NCBI GenBank assembly: GCA_022574595.1
Contig: JACZRS010000001.1
Span: 372,001-436,000, forward strand
Reading direction: 5' to 3'
DNA: 64,000 bases
From: Planctomycetota bacterium
GTDB taxonomy: Bacteria > Planctomycetota > Phycisphaerae > Phycisphaerales > SM1A02
Position 1 is the stretch's first letter, and the number at the start of each line of letters is the position of its first letter. A model generated the notes under the pieces. That model was not told the origin of the DNA and did no database searches. It saw nothing but the letters and a program-made list of their open reading frames with translations. The position numbers and the translations under genes were made by a program. Shown piece after piece: positions 44,124 through 52,472 of the stretch.

Positions 44124-45204
44124 GCGGCTGAGTAATAGTCTCTACTTTCGCAGTAGCGTCAGGATCCGCTTTGCCTGGAAGTGGTGTCGTTATTGTTTGC
44201 ATATCAGCGGTCAAACGAACCGGATTGCCGTTGGTGGATAATGATCTTTGAGCAGCGTGCAAGACTTGAAGCACGCGCAAACCGTTCTCGCCATCGGTTA
44301 GTGGGCGCTCATGTTTAGCAACACAGTTTACAAAATGCTCACACTCCTGACGCAGCGGTTCATCATCAGGGTATTGTACTTCGACTCCTTCACCCTTAAC
44401 TGGAACAGGTTGGCCTTGTTGCCAATCTACACGTTGGTCATAGAGAAGTAGTTTCTTATTCACATCATCGAAGCTGGCCATCTTTTTGGAACCAACCACG
44501 ACTAGTTTTTGTTCTTTATATGGGTGTAACCAGGAAACGAATACGTGCGATCGGATGCCGTTATCGAAAAGCAGTTGTGTAACGGTTACATCCGCGATAT
44601 TTGGCGAGACATAGCACCCACCAGTTGCGACGACTTCAAAGGGCATCGCACCGACGAGTCTTAGGATTACCGCAATATCATGTGGCGCGAACGACCAGAG
44701 TGCGTTTTCCTCGGTCCTGATTTTTCCCAGGTTTAAGCGATTGGAAATTATGTAATAAATTTTGCCCAGCTCACCGCTGGTGATTAATTCTCGCAGTTTA
44801 AGGATTGCAGGGTGATATTCCAGCAGGTGGCCAACCATCAGGATGCGATCAGCTAACTTTGCCTGTGCGACAAGATCCTGAGCATCATTAACTTGGACAG
44901 TTAAAGGCTTTTCTACAAATACATCCTTGCCGGCCGCAATCGCAGCAGAAGCAATGGAGTAATGCGTCTCCGCTGGCGTGGCGATCATCACCGCTTGGAT
45001 TTCGTGGTCTGCCAGTACCTGATCAAAGCTACTGAGTACCTTTGCATCAGGCGCAAGAGTACGGGCTTTTTTCTGCCCAGCTGGACTTGGGTCAACTACA
45101 GATCTCAAGCAGCCTATGGTATTGAGCGTTCGCACGATATTCCCGCCCCACGCCCCGCAACCGATCACAGCTATTTGCGGTTCATTATCCACAACCAACT
45201 CCAT
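44110..45204 (-). CDS. Gfo/Idh/MocA oxidoreductase, WbpB-like
   Basis: 364 residues. The NAD-binding start is IAVIGCGAWGGNIVRTLNTI; MIATPAETHYSIASAAIAAG and DVFVEKPLTVQVNDAQDLV carry the EKP motif; MVGHLLEYHPAILKL follows. In the WbpA-B-E-D series it oxidises C3 of UDP-GlcNAcA before transamination. First gene of the minus-strand trio; the 45205-45406 spacer to the divergent gene presumably holds its promoter. The assignment to the WbpB role leans on the two neighbours. Confidence 0.85.
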   Translation of the reverse strand: MELVVDNEPQIAVIGCGAWGGNIVRTLNTIGCLRSVVDPSPAGQKKARTLAPDAKVLSSFDQVLADHEIQAVMIATPAETHYSIASAAIAAGKDVFVEKPLTVQVNDAQDLVAQAKLADRILMVGHLLEYHPAILKLRELITSGELGKIYYIISNRLNLGKIRTEENALWSFAPHDIAVILRLVGAMPFEVVATGGCYVSPNIADVTVTQLLFDNGIRSHVFVSWLHPYKEQKLVVVGSKKMASFDDVNKKLLLYDQRVDWQQGQPVPVKGEGVEVQYPDDEPLRQECEHFVNCVAKHERPLTDGENGLRVLQVLHAAQRSLSTNGNPVRLTADMQTITTPLPGKADPDATAKVETITQPHVSI

Positions 45205-45406
45205 TTACTCGTATTATCGTAATCATATAACCATATATTTAAAGGCTATTTGCAGACTACCAGTGCTGACTTGCTACGATCTTAGATACAAGCTACCAAC
45301 GGCCAAGTGAGTGGTCAAATAATCATCTTGGCGATTTAGTTTGGCAATAGCGATATGATGCCTTTAATTGGCCTTGAATACCTACACTCTCCATTCGAAG
45401 CTGGAC

Positions 45407-45742
45407 ATGGCAAACGAGATATATCAAACGGCTGATGAAGCGCGACAAGCGACTGATGTGTTCTATGCAGATCAAGGATTTGAGTACACCCCCGAGCAGG
45501 TAAACCAATGGCTAAATATCTATTTGCCACGCGGTTTGGGGTCCGTGGCTGTGCTGGATCTTTGCTGCGGCGATGGTATTTGGTCTAAGGGTATTAAAAG
45601 CTACAGCGACAATGCACAGATGTATGGGATTGATATCTCAGCAGGTGCGATAGAGAAAGCTAATAATGTAAAGCTGGAAGAATATCGCTTTGTTCGCAAC
45701 ACGCATATTCTAGAAACACGAATGGAAACAGCAAACGATTGA
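45407..45742 (+). pseudogene. 5' fragment of a SAM-dependent methyltransferase
   Basis: From ATG 45407 (MANEIYQTADEARQATDVFY) the peptide reaches motif I, AVLDLCCGDGIWSKGI, and the strand-2 acidic end MYGIDISAGAIEKAN, then stops at 45742 after about 110 residues. The second half of a Rossmann methyltransferase, including motifs IV-VI, is missing. The downstream 45743-46160 has no recognisable continuation. I read it as truncated, probably by the recombination that brought in the GC-rich segment. A working short protein is unlikely. Confidence 0.55.
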
Positions 45743-46162
45743 TTTCGAATATCGGTAAACGAATAAATATGTATTCCTACAACCCTGATCGCCGCGGACT
45801 AAGTGAAGTAAAGCTGCTTAAGCTTGAGCCTTGGAGGCTATATCCAAAAGGAGAGGCGATCGGTGTCGAGTTGCTAGAGCAGCGCCGATATGACAGGTGC
45901 GAACCGCTCACCAACCTAACAAATGACGAGAGGTCTGCAAAGTCAATCTGTCCCAACCGCCGTCCAAGCAGCCCGGCGCAGCCTCCAGAACGCCATTCTC
46001 TGCCACGACTCGGCCTCTCGACCCCGTCCCCGCACCCAAGTTCGACATCAGGGCTTGCGACTCAAGGGGCGGAGGTTATCCTGTTGCTCGAATGGCCAGG
46101 CAGTGGAGTCGGGCGAGAGACATATGGAAAATGTCGGCCTCTTACATTAGAATGTCCCTTCG

Positions 46163-46744
46163 ATGGGTGAGCAGAAAGGACCGGACTATTACGATGTCCA
46201 GCTCGCGCGGGTGTGCGAGCCGCTGGAGACCAGTCCGTGGCGCAGACTCTACGAGACGGTCCTGTCGATCATGCCGCCACCGGCTCAAGCGGAGCCGGTG
46301 GCCGATCTCGGCTGCGGGACGGGGCGCTTCGCCCGGCTGCTCCAACAGAATGGATACACCGACTACTGGGGGGTCGATTTCTCGACGAAGCGTATCGAGG
46401 AAGCGCGCCGGTACGTTCCCGGGTTCGAGTTCACCGTGGCCGATCTTCTCTCACCCGAAGTCCACGAGCGTCTCCGGCGTTACCAGGTGTTCGTGCTCAC
46501 CGAGGTGCTCGAGCATGTCACGGATGACCTGGACATCCTCTCGCGGCTGCCGTCCGGCGGTCACGTAATTGTCTCGGTGCCGAACTTCGACTCCGCGGGG
46601 CATGTCCGGTATTTCGAGAGCGTGGACAAAGTGATCGAGCGGTTCGAGACGCTGATCGACTTTGCCGGCCAGCCCCGGCTGACCCTGCCGCTTCCGAGCC
46701 GGCCCGAAAAAAAGATCTTCGTGGTGCGCGGGGTGCGAAAGTAA
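46163..46744 (+). CDS. SAM-dependent methyltransferase in a GC-rich insert
   Basis: 193 residues. Motif I VADLGCGTGRFARLLQ (about 47-62), YWGVDFSTKRIEEARR, and motif IV-like FVLTEVLEHVTDDLDILSRL. A complete class I methyltransferase of the UbiG/methyltransferase-11 type. Its base composition is strikingly GC-richer than the flanking methyltransferase and GSCFA fragments, and the high-GC block runs from about 45950 to 46790. The surrounding genes make polysaccharide, so an O-methylated sugar target is plausible but unproven. Confidence 0.7.
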   Translation: MGEQKGPDYYDVQLARVCEPLETSPWRRLYETVLSIMPPPAQAEPVADLGCGTGRFARLLQQNGYTDYWGVDFSTKRIEEARRYVPGFEFTVADLLSPEVHERLRRYQVFVLTEVLEHVTDDLDILSRLPSGGHVIVSVPNFDSAGHVRYFESVDKVIERFETLIDFAGQPRLTLPLPSRPEKKIFVVRGVRK

Positions 46745-46794
46745 TCGGGAGAGCGACGACTGAAGCCCAGGGTCGCGAGGCTCACGTTCTCATC

Positions 46795-47265
46795 ATGACG
46801 ATTGGGCAAGCAGAGATTTGGTATAACAAAGCTGATAATTATGTTTACCCTCTTGTGCCTCCCGAACAGGTATTTGATGAAAATCGCCTCAGCTTTCGTA
46901 TGACGAGCTTCCAGGAAAATCTCGCCAATATCGAGCGGGTTTATGAGTTGTTTGCGGCTAACAATTCTAAGGGCCATGTTGTTATTTCCTTTTCATCTGT
47001 CCCGCTGCGCGCCACGTTTAGAGATATGAATGCTGTAACAGCAAACACCGCAAGCAAATCAATGCTTCGTGCGGTAATCGATGCTTTTGCGGAAGCGCAT
47101 AGTGATCGCGTTACGTATTTTCCAGCTTATGAAATTGTTACAGTTCTCCAGGGCACACCGTTTGAAGATGACAATCGACACGTAAAACCCGAAGCTGTTG
47201 ATAAGATTATGCTGCTGTTTGAATGTTGGTTTGTGGCTCAGCAACCGATAGCAGCATTGGATTAA
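46795..47265 (+). pseudogene. 3' half of a GSCFA-domain protein
   Basis: 156 residues that match only the C-terminal half of the GSCFA family: TIGQAEIWYNKADNYVYPL, SFRMTSFQENLANIERVYEL, VISFSSVPLRATFRDMNAVT and TYFPAYEIVTV with late EDDNRHVKPEAVDKIM. The defining N-terminal GSCFA segment is absent. In the same frame upstream EAHVLI is also GSCFA-like back to about 46777, then sequence becomes unrelated and GC-rich, so the join lies near 46760-46780. Likely inactive. Confidence 0.6.
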
Positions 47266-47279
47266 AAACTATACGAATA

Positions 47280-48212
47280 TCATGTATTAGCATTTTCAGG
47301 TAATACCTGCAAATTGTGGCTCATATAACCTAAGTCGTCCAAGAGATAGCCTGCAACTAGACAAAACTCATCAACTTGCTTTGCAGTCAGGTCTCGTTTC
47401 CATCTGCCTATGGTGTTTGCGTTAAGTCCTTTTGCAATTTGTTTGTGTGATAAGTGGCCATAGGGGTTTCGAAATAGTGACATGTCTTGCTCATGGAAAG
47501 ATAACATCTTAGGTGAATATTCGACTCCGATTATCTCACATACTTTGGTTAGTACTTGTTCTGGTTGGTATACAAGTTCTTCGTAAGAAATCTCAGTAGC
47601 ATGAACACCAGTTGCTAAAGCAAAATCACGGAAGTCGCTTAACATGCCTACCCATTCTTTAGCGACTGCAGTTGGATCGGTATCGAACTTTCCCGTGTTT
47701 AATCTGCTAGCAAGAATATCTCTTCCATCTCGGATCATGATGAAAAACTTTGCATGGGGATTTCGTTTGTGCAGTGCTCTGGGATCTACAGCAGCTTTCC
47801 CACCCCAGATTTTTTTCCCGAGGAGCTGCATTTTGTAGACCATTAGCATTTCGATGAGCTCAAGTCTTCCATCTAACGTGTCCAATTTCTTTTTTGCATC
47901 ATTAAACAAGCTAACCTGTTCAAGTACTTGCTGAACATCAAGCCCAGCTCTACAGGCGCGCCATATAAAGACTTGTAAGTTGCGATCTGCGAGTGCTCTA
48001 ATCCACGCGTCCTGATTACCATCAGCAGGACGAACATTTTTGAGTTCGTTAACTATAGCACCAGCTTCCATTGGCGTTCCTTTGGTATCTATCAGCCGAT
48101 CCTCGTAGATCTCGTAGGACATCGCCAATTCTGGATGTGCATCAAGCATCGTGACAAAAAGAGTTCCGCCACTTCGTCCAATAGGACGTAAAAATACAGG
48201 AGGCAAGTTCAT
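47280..48212 (-). CDS. Sulfotransferase-family protein
   Basis: 310 residues. N-terminal PAPS 5'-phosphosulfate loop FLRPIGRSGGTLFVTMLDAH, then the 3'-phosphate motif FFIMIRDGRDILASRLNTG with Arg and Ser. YEELVYQPEQVLTKVCEIIG and IGRWKRDLTAKQVDEFCLVA complete the family. No membrane segment. It probably sulfates a glycan made by this locus. It overlaps the upstream 673-residue gene by 4 bp and is paralogous to the sulfotransferase at 50227. Last gene of the operon. Confidence 0.8.
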   Translation of the reverse strand: MNLPPVFLRPIGRSGGTLFVTMLDAHPELAMSYEIYEDRLIDTKGTPMEAGAIVNELKNVRPADGNQDAWIRALADRNLQVFIWRACRAGLDVQQVLEQVSLFNDAKKKLDTLDGRLELIEMLMVYKMQLLGKKIWGGKAAVDPRALHKRNPHAKFFIMIRDGRDILASRLNTGKFDTDPTAVAKEWVGMLSDFRDFALATGVHATEISYEELVYQPEQVLTKVCEIIGVEYSPKMLSFHEQDMSLFRNPYGHLSHKQIAKGLNANTIGRWKRDLTAKQVDEFCLVAGYLLDDLGYMSHNLQVLPENANT

Positions 48213-50230
48213 CTTGGTAGTTTCCTTCTACACACAACAAACCAGTATTGTGAGAAGTTCTCGATTACGACATCCTGCCAGGATTCAAACAGATCAGCAA
48301 GACAATTTTGGTCAAACGACCAAAGATTTCCTTTTAATCCTATATTGTCTAAAGGCTCAAGATGTTTTCGCCAACTCGGGCGATGAACCGGATCCCACAT
48401 TGCTCCACGTCTAGGATGTGTATCATCGGGGAATCCAAATAGACCAACTCCATCATCCTTTACCAGATCGTAGCACGCGTCGATGGCTTTATGTGGTGAT
48501 TGAATATATGCAAGATCCATCAACAACACACCTGTAAAACGATTTCGCAATTGATCGGATGGATCGGTAATATCTGCAAGAATATGAGGCTCGTGAGTTG
48601 GATCTATATCCATCTCAATTACTTTAACATCTTGCGATAAGAAATCAGTGGTTTCTTTTCTGCGGTCTGGCGGCAGTGCACCAACATTTAAAATCTCGCC
48701 TTGCCTTGGTGTGTACCTATTTAGAAGTCGCCACCAGAAAACGCGAGGATCGCCATCCGCAGCAGGATACTCCCTGGTGAAAACTGCTTTACGCTGAGAT
48801 CGATGATTAGTGATCAATTTCTCAACTTCAGGCGTGGATTGGAAGTTTCGACTAATAGCTTTATCAGGCCCAGCGTGTGAAAGGCGTCCTTGTAATCTAT
48901 GTTGAATTCTATATTCCAGCCAACGATTTTGTTTGTTAGTTTCATTACTTATCCAGGTTTTTAGCTGTGGTGTAGATTGAACACCACGCTGGATCGCGTC
49001 GTCTATTACAAGCGGAGGGAAATCCCACGGCTCGTAACAGTTGGCATATTTGACCGGATGAATCCTAAAAAAGTGTAAGCCGGCATCAAGTTTTTCTACG
49101 CGCTGGCCTAATGGTGCTGGGCGGGCCGTGAAACCACCATCGCTGAACATTTTATTGATTGGTTTCCAAAGCTCAGCGTTTGTCCGATCCACACAAATGA
49201 TATTTGCTTCAGTCGGGGGATCAAGGCGGTGGTTCAAAACATTTCCGCCATGGTTTGTAAAGGTACGAATATCAAAGTGCTGTCTCAAAGAATCAACGTC
49301 AGCGATAAAGCACTCGGCTGCTTCGGCAAAAACTTCATTGCTGTAATCGCCAAAGCGATCTAGTCGCTGCACATTATTAAGTGCGTTGTTGTGATATCCT
49401 ATGCACCAGCCAGCAGCTTCAGCGCGCTTTAGAGCATCTAGATCAAGATCTTGAATATTATATTCATACCAGTCATGAGCTTGGTTGTGAATCATTATGG
49501 ATCCGCAAACGCCTAGTTTGATTAGTGGATCGATCAAGCGGACCATCGAATTTGGTCCGCCATCCACATCGAATTGAATTAGCGCGCGTTTTACTTTACC
49601 ACTGCATTTTCCATCGATGAGGTCGTGCCAGGTAATAAATCCGAACCCGCGATCTACAAGGCGTTTTATGCTATTTAGAAAATAGGTTTTGGGATCACGA
49701 TAAAAATCAGAGCATTCGTTGAATAGTGTAGGTGAGCCTTCATAAACAGGGGCACGGAACCAACGCGTTTGTTCGCCAACCGGATAAGATGGGGGGAAAG
49801 CCAAAGGATCGTTCATCATTCCCACGCCGTTGACATCACGATCTACTATCAACGATAGTCGATGCTCCCATTCACGCTGTTGCTGAATCTTGCGCGCTTG
49901 ATTTTTATCATGTACTTCTAAAGCCAAGCGTATCGACCAATCGGAGAAGTTATGCGATGTATCGCAAATATCCAGAGCAAAGCGAACACTTATTTCAAAT
50001 CGGCCAAGGTCAAGACCCTTTTTTAACACAAGCCGATTACTTGTTTGTCGTTGGCGAACCACTTCTCCTTTACCGATCTGAATGATCCTAAAGTCATAAA
50101 GTGCAGCATTTGGGGGATGTACTAGAACCTCTATAGTCTCTCCTTGAAGGTATTGCGCATCTGGTGTAGCCAAACGCACAAAAGGGCGAGAGGGATTTTC
50201 AATTTCTACAGCTGCGCTTGGCAAGTTCAA
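48209..50230 (-). CDS. Three-domain protein: beta-sandwich, NodB-like deacetylase, methyltransferase-like
   Basis: 673 residues. Residues about 12-105 look like a beta-sandwich (PFVRLATPDAQYLQGETIEV). Residues about 165-430 resemble a polysaccharide deacetylase: ALIQFDVDGGPNSMVRLIDP, GSIMIHNQAHDWYEY, WCIGYHNNALNNV and FTNHGGNV. The usual HxxxxH zinc pair is not intact. Residues about 520-670 read as a degraded Rossmann methyltransferase (ILNVGALPPDRRKETTDFL, VIEMDIDPTHEPHILADI, LVKDDGVGLFGFPDD). Coupled by 4-bp overlaps to the sulfotransferase genes on both sides. It is the second of three deacetylase-like proteins in this operon. Confidence 0.55.
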   Translation of the reverse strand: MNLPSAAVEIENPSRPFVRLATPDAQYLQGETIEVLVHPPNAALYDFRIIQIGKGEVVRQRQTSNRLVLKKGLDLGRFEISVRFALDICDTSHNFSDWSIRLALEVHDKNQARKIQQQREWEHRLSLIVDRDVNGVGMMNDPLAFPPSYPVGEQTRWFRAPVYEGSPTLFNECSDFYRDPKTYFLNSIKRLVDRGFGFITWHDLIDGKCSGKVKRALIQFDVDGGPNSMVRLIDPLIKLGVCGSIMIHNQAHDWYEYNIQDLDLDALKRAEAAGWCIGYHNNALNNVQRLDRFGDYSNEVFAEAAECFIADVDSLRQHFDIRTFTNHGGNVLNHRLDPPTEANIICVDRTNAELWKPINKMFSDGGFTARPAPLGQRVEKLDAGLHFFRIHPVKYANCYEPWDFPPLVIDDAIQRGVQSTPQLKTWISNETNKQNRWLEYRIQHRLQGRLSHAGPDKAISRNFQSTPEVEKLITNHRSQRKAVFTREYPAADGDPRVFWWRLLNRYTPRQGEILNVGALPPDRRKETTDFLSQDVKVIEMDIDPTHEPHILADITDPSDQLRNRFTGVLLMDLAYIQSPHKAIDACYDLVKDDGVGLFGFPDDTHPRRGAMWDPVHRPSWRKHLEPLDNIGLKGNLWSFDQNCLADLFESWQDVVIENFSQYWFVVCRRKLPR

Positions 50231-51129
50231 CTCCGTTTGTAACCGAAATCTACAAGTGCAGATCCAGCTACAGTTTCAAATTCATCTATTTCTGCAGCGC
50301 TAAGATCATTCTGCCAACGTCCTACACTCTGTGTATTGATTGGTTGATTCACTTGAGAAGCAGAAAGATGCCCGGTCTCTTTACGATAGATTGAAAGATC
50401 CTGAGTGTGGTAAGATAATAATCGGTCGTCCCATGGTAACTCTAGGAAATCCATCAGCTCTTTCAGTTCAGTTTCAGGTGATTTCGTCAGCCGCTCGTAA
50501 TGCACGAACCGCGCTCGAACATTATTTCCCTCTGAGAATTGTTGGAAATTCTGCGCTTGGGTAAACCAATTCTTTGCGATACTGGTAATCTGCTGATTAA
50601 AGTTACCAACATTTTTCCGTGATGCTGCGACGTCACGTCCATCACGTAGCATGTAAAGAAAATATGCGGAATCAGGATACAAATCCGATAATTCAGTGTA
50701 TACGGATGTGATCTTTACCCCCCAATGGTCCTTTTGTTCTCGCTGCATTTTCTCCAAAGCAATTTGTTCGATAAATCTCATGCGATCGGCAAAGGTTGAA
50801 AAATCATTTCCAGCATCAATGTGATTCTTAAGAATCTCTATCAGCACATCCGTTTCAAGCCCGCTACGAATTGTTCGAGCTGCAAATGTTCGTAGATTAC
50901 GATCTTTTATTTGAGTAGGCGCTGAGCGGGTTAAGCTGAATTTTCGATGCTTATTAATACCATCAAGCTCGGCTAAAAATTCTAAAGCCTGATTCTTGTT
51001 ATCGCTTTGAGGAGCAAGCAGATGCTGATATATCTCATAGCACATTGCAACCTGTGGATGTGCATCCAGAACGGTTGCCAATAGCGTTCCCCCAGATCTG
51101 CTTATACCTCGAACAAAAATCTGTTTCAT
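50227..51129 (-). CDS. Sulfotransferase-family protein
   Basis: 300 residues, paralogue of the 47280 gene: IFVRGISRSGGTLLATVLDA (5'-phosphosulfate loop), YFLYMLRDGRDVAASRKNVG (3'-phosphate motif), VHYERLTKSPETELKELMDF and SVGRWQNDLSAAEIDEFETV. The 4-bp overlap with the 673-residue gene shows coupling. Probably a PAPS-dependent sulfation step on the locus polysaccharide. The two sulfotransferases differ enough to have different acceptor positions. Confidence 0.8.
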   Translation of the reverse strand: MKQIFVRGISRSGGTLLATVLDAHPQVAMCYEIYQHLLAPQSDNKNQALEFLAELDGINKHRKFSLTRSAPTQIKDRNLRTFAARTIRSGLETDVLIEILKNHIDAGNDFSTFADRMRFIEQIALEKMQREQKDHWGVKITSVYTELSDLYPDSAYFLYMLRDGRDVAASRKNVGNFNQQITSIAKNWFTQAQNFQQFSEGNNVRARFVHYERLTKSPETELKELMDFLELPWDDRLLSYHTQDLSIYRKETGHLSASQVNQPINTQSVGRWQNDLSAAEIDEFETVAGSALVDFGYKRS

Positions 51130-51483
51130 TTTATGGTTGGCCTCTTTAGCAATCTACTCGAAATAGCGATGAACGAAATTTACTATAGACAATCAATGTT
51201 TGCTTGGCATCTGCACTGCCCAAACCAAGGCTTTGGATATGGGGTTGGCACATTACTGATAATTCCGTGCCATTTGGACCACTCACATTAGTCAGTTTGT
51301 ATCCGAACTATCCATATTCTTCAATCGCCTGGGCCTGAGCAACTACTAACTCCTGTTTGTTCCGGTCTTACCAAATTTGCCCAGGTAGGTCGCTGAAAGA
51401 GTAATCTACCGTTAGCCTGTAGTCTATAACATTAGGATCTTTTAATATAGGTAAAATATTTGATTATTCTTCTAATCAATTAG
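51130..51483. other. 354-bp spacer inside the polysaccharide operon
   Basis: No open frame of note on either strand and no clear tRNA, stem-loop or repeat. GCCTGGGCC-type short palindromes near 51330 are weak. It breaks the otherwise tight minus-strand gene run and may hold a promoter for the 50227-47280 genes or a lost gene. Confidence 0.3.
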
Positions 51484-52410
51484 TCATGAGATTAGGCGTG
51501 ATTGGTCACGCGGATTTGGGATCGAGTACTTTGAGCAGACTTGCTTGTACCACGCTTGCTCAGCAAGCATTAGATTCTGTTGCGGATCTACATTGTAACC
51601 CCATCTCTGCGGATGAATCAGGCAGAAATTTCGTGTGCCTGGTTTAAGTGAAGGCAGGAATTTACCAACAAGATCAAAGCCTTCAATACGCTTGGGATCT
51701 CGGGTTTTGCGAAGCCCTCCGTCACTCCAGCGCTTTGTGAATTTTGCTCCGTATCGATTGTAAACCCAGCGTAGATTTCCCTCGTACTCGGGAGGCATGG
51801 GCACATCCAGGTTGTGGATCTTTCTGCCGTCTCGCTCCACACCAACTCCTCCGTGCGGAACGACGAACTCGATGTCGTAAAGTTGACGAAGATGAAGGAC
51901 ATCCGAGCCATAGCGTTCGATCGCCTTCTTCACGTCGAAACCAGCCAGCGGCAACGCGTTCTGGTGATACCCAATTACAAACTCGCGTTTCTGAGCCTCC
52001 TGGAAAAACTCGTGATCGATCTCGTAGGGCGGGTCATCGCACACACTGGAATACCGATGCCGAAATATGAAAATGTTGGATCGAATACCGTATACCGCTT
52101 CCATCGCCACCATACGTTTTGTGAAGAACGGATGATTATCGACATCATGCTGAATCAGAAGATAGCGTTTGTTTGGGTCGCATACCGTCTTACTCCAGTT
52201 GATGAATTCCCGTTTATAGTTTGACCGGTAATTCCAATCATCACTGCCGTCGAAAAGGTCGCGGTAAGTGATGACCTCGATTTCCAAATCGATGAGACGC
52301 TGAAGAAACTCCTCATACCACTTAAGCGGGAAATTCGATATTGGCTCGTCTGAGATATGCTCAGGAGGAGAATAGATTTCAGCAGGATTGTATTTACTAT
52401 TAAATATCAT
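51484..52410 (-). CDS. NodB/polysaccharide deacetylase-like protein
   Basis: 308 residues. The first acidic motif is RYLLIQHDVDNHPFFTKRMV, followed by IRSNIFIFRHRYSSV, FVIGYHQNALPLAGF and FVVPHGGVGVERDG. These correspond to the (beta/alpha) barrel of carbohydrate esterase 4-like proteins, but the canonical HxxxxH after the first motif is replaced by single His residues, as in the related domain at 48209-50230. A catalytic role in removing N-acetyl groups is therefore uncertain. Its start is 62 bp from the stop of the 1311-residue gene. Confidence 0.6.
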   Translation of the reverse strand: MIFNSKYNPAEIYSPPEHISDEPISNFPLKWYEEFLQRLIDLEIEVITYRDLFDGSDDWNYRSNYKREFINWSKTVCDPNKRYLLIQHDVDNHPFFTKRMVAMEAVYGIRSNIFIFRHRYSSVCDDPPYEIDHEFFQEAQKREFVIGYHQNALPLAGFDVKKAIERYGSDVLHLRQLYDIEFVVPHGGVGVERDGRKIHNLDVPMPPEYEGNLRWVYNRYGAKFTKRWSDGGLRKTRDPKRIEGFDLVGKFLPSLKPGTRNFCLIHPQRWGYNVDPQQNLMLAEQAWYKQVCSKYSIPNPRDQSRLIS

Positions 52411-52472
52411 GGCTTGCTTGATAATATCTAATTACAAATGGATTCTTCTCCAATATCTACCTGGCAATACTA

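Noticed and set aside
45743-46160. Plus-strand open frame of about 143 codons between the two methyltransferase genes
   Set aside because: Low-complexity Pro/Ser-rich translation, no motif, crosses the GC-content boundary; probably non-coding junk around the junction.
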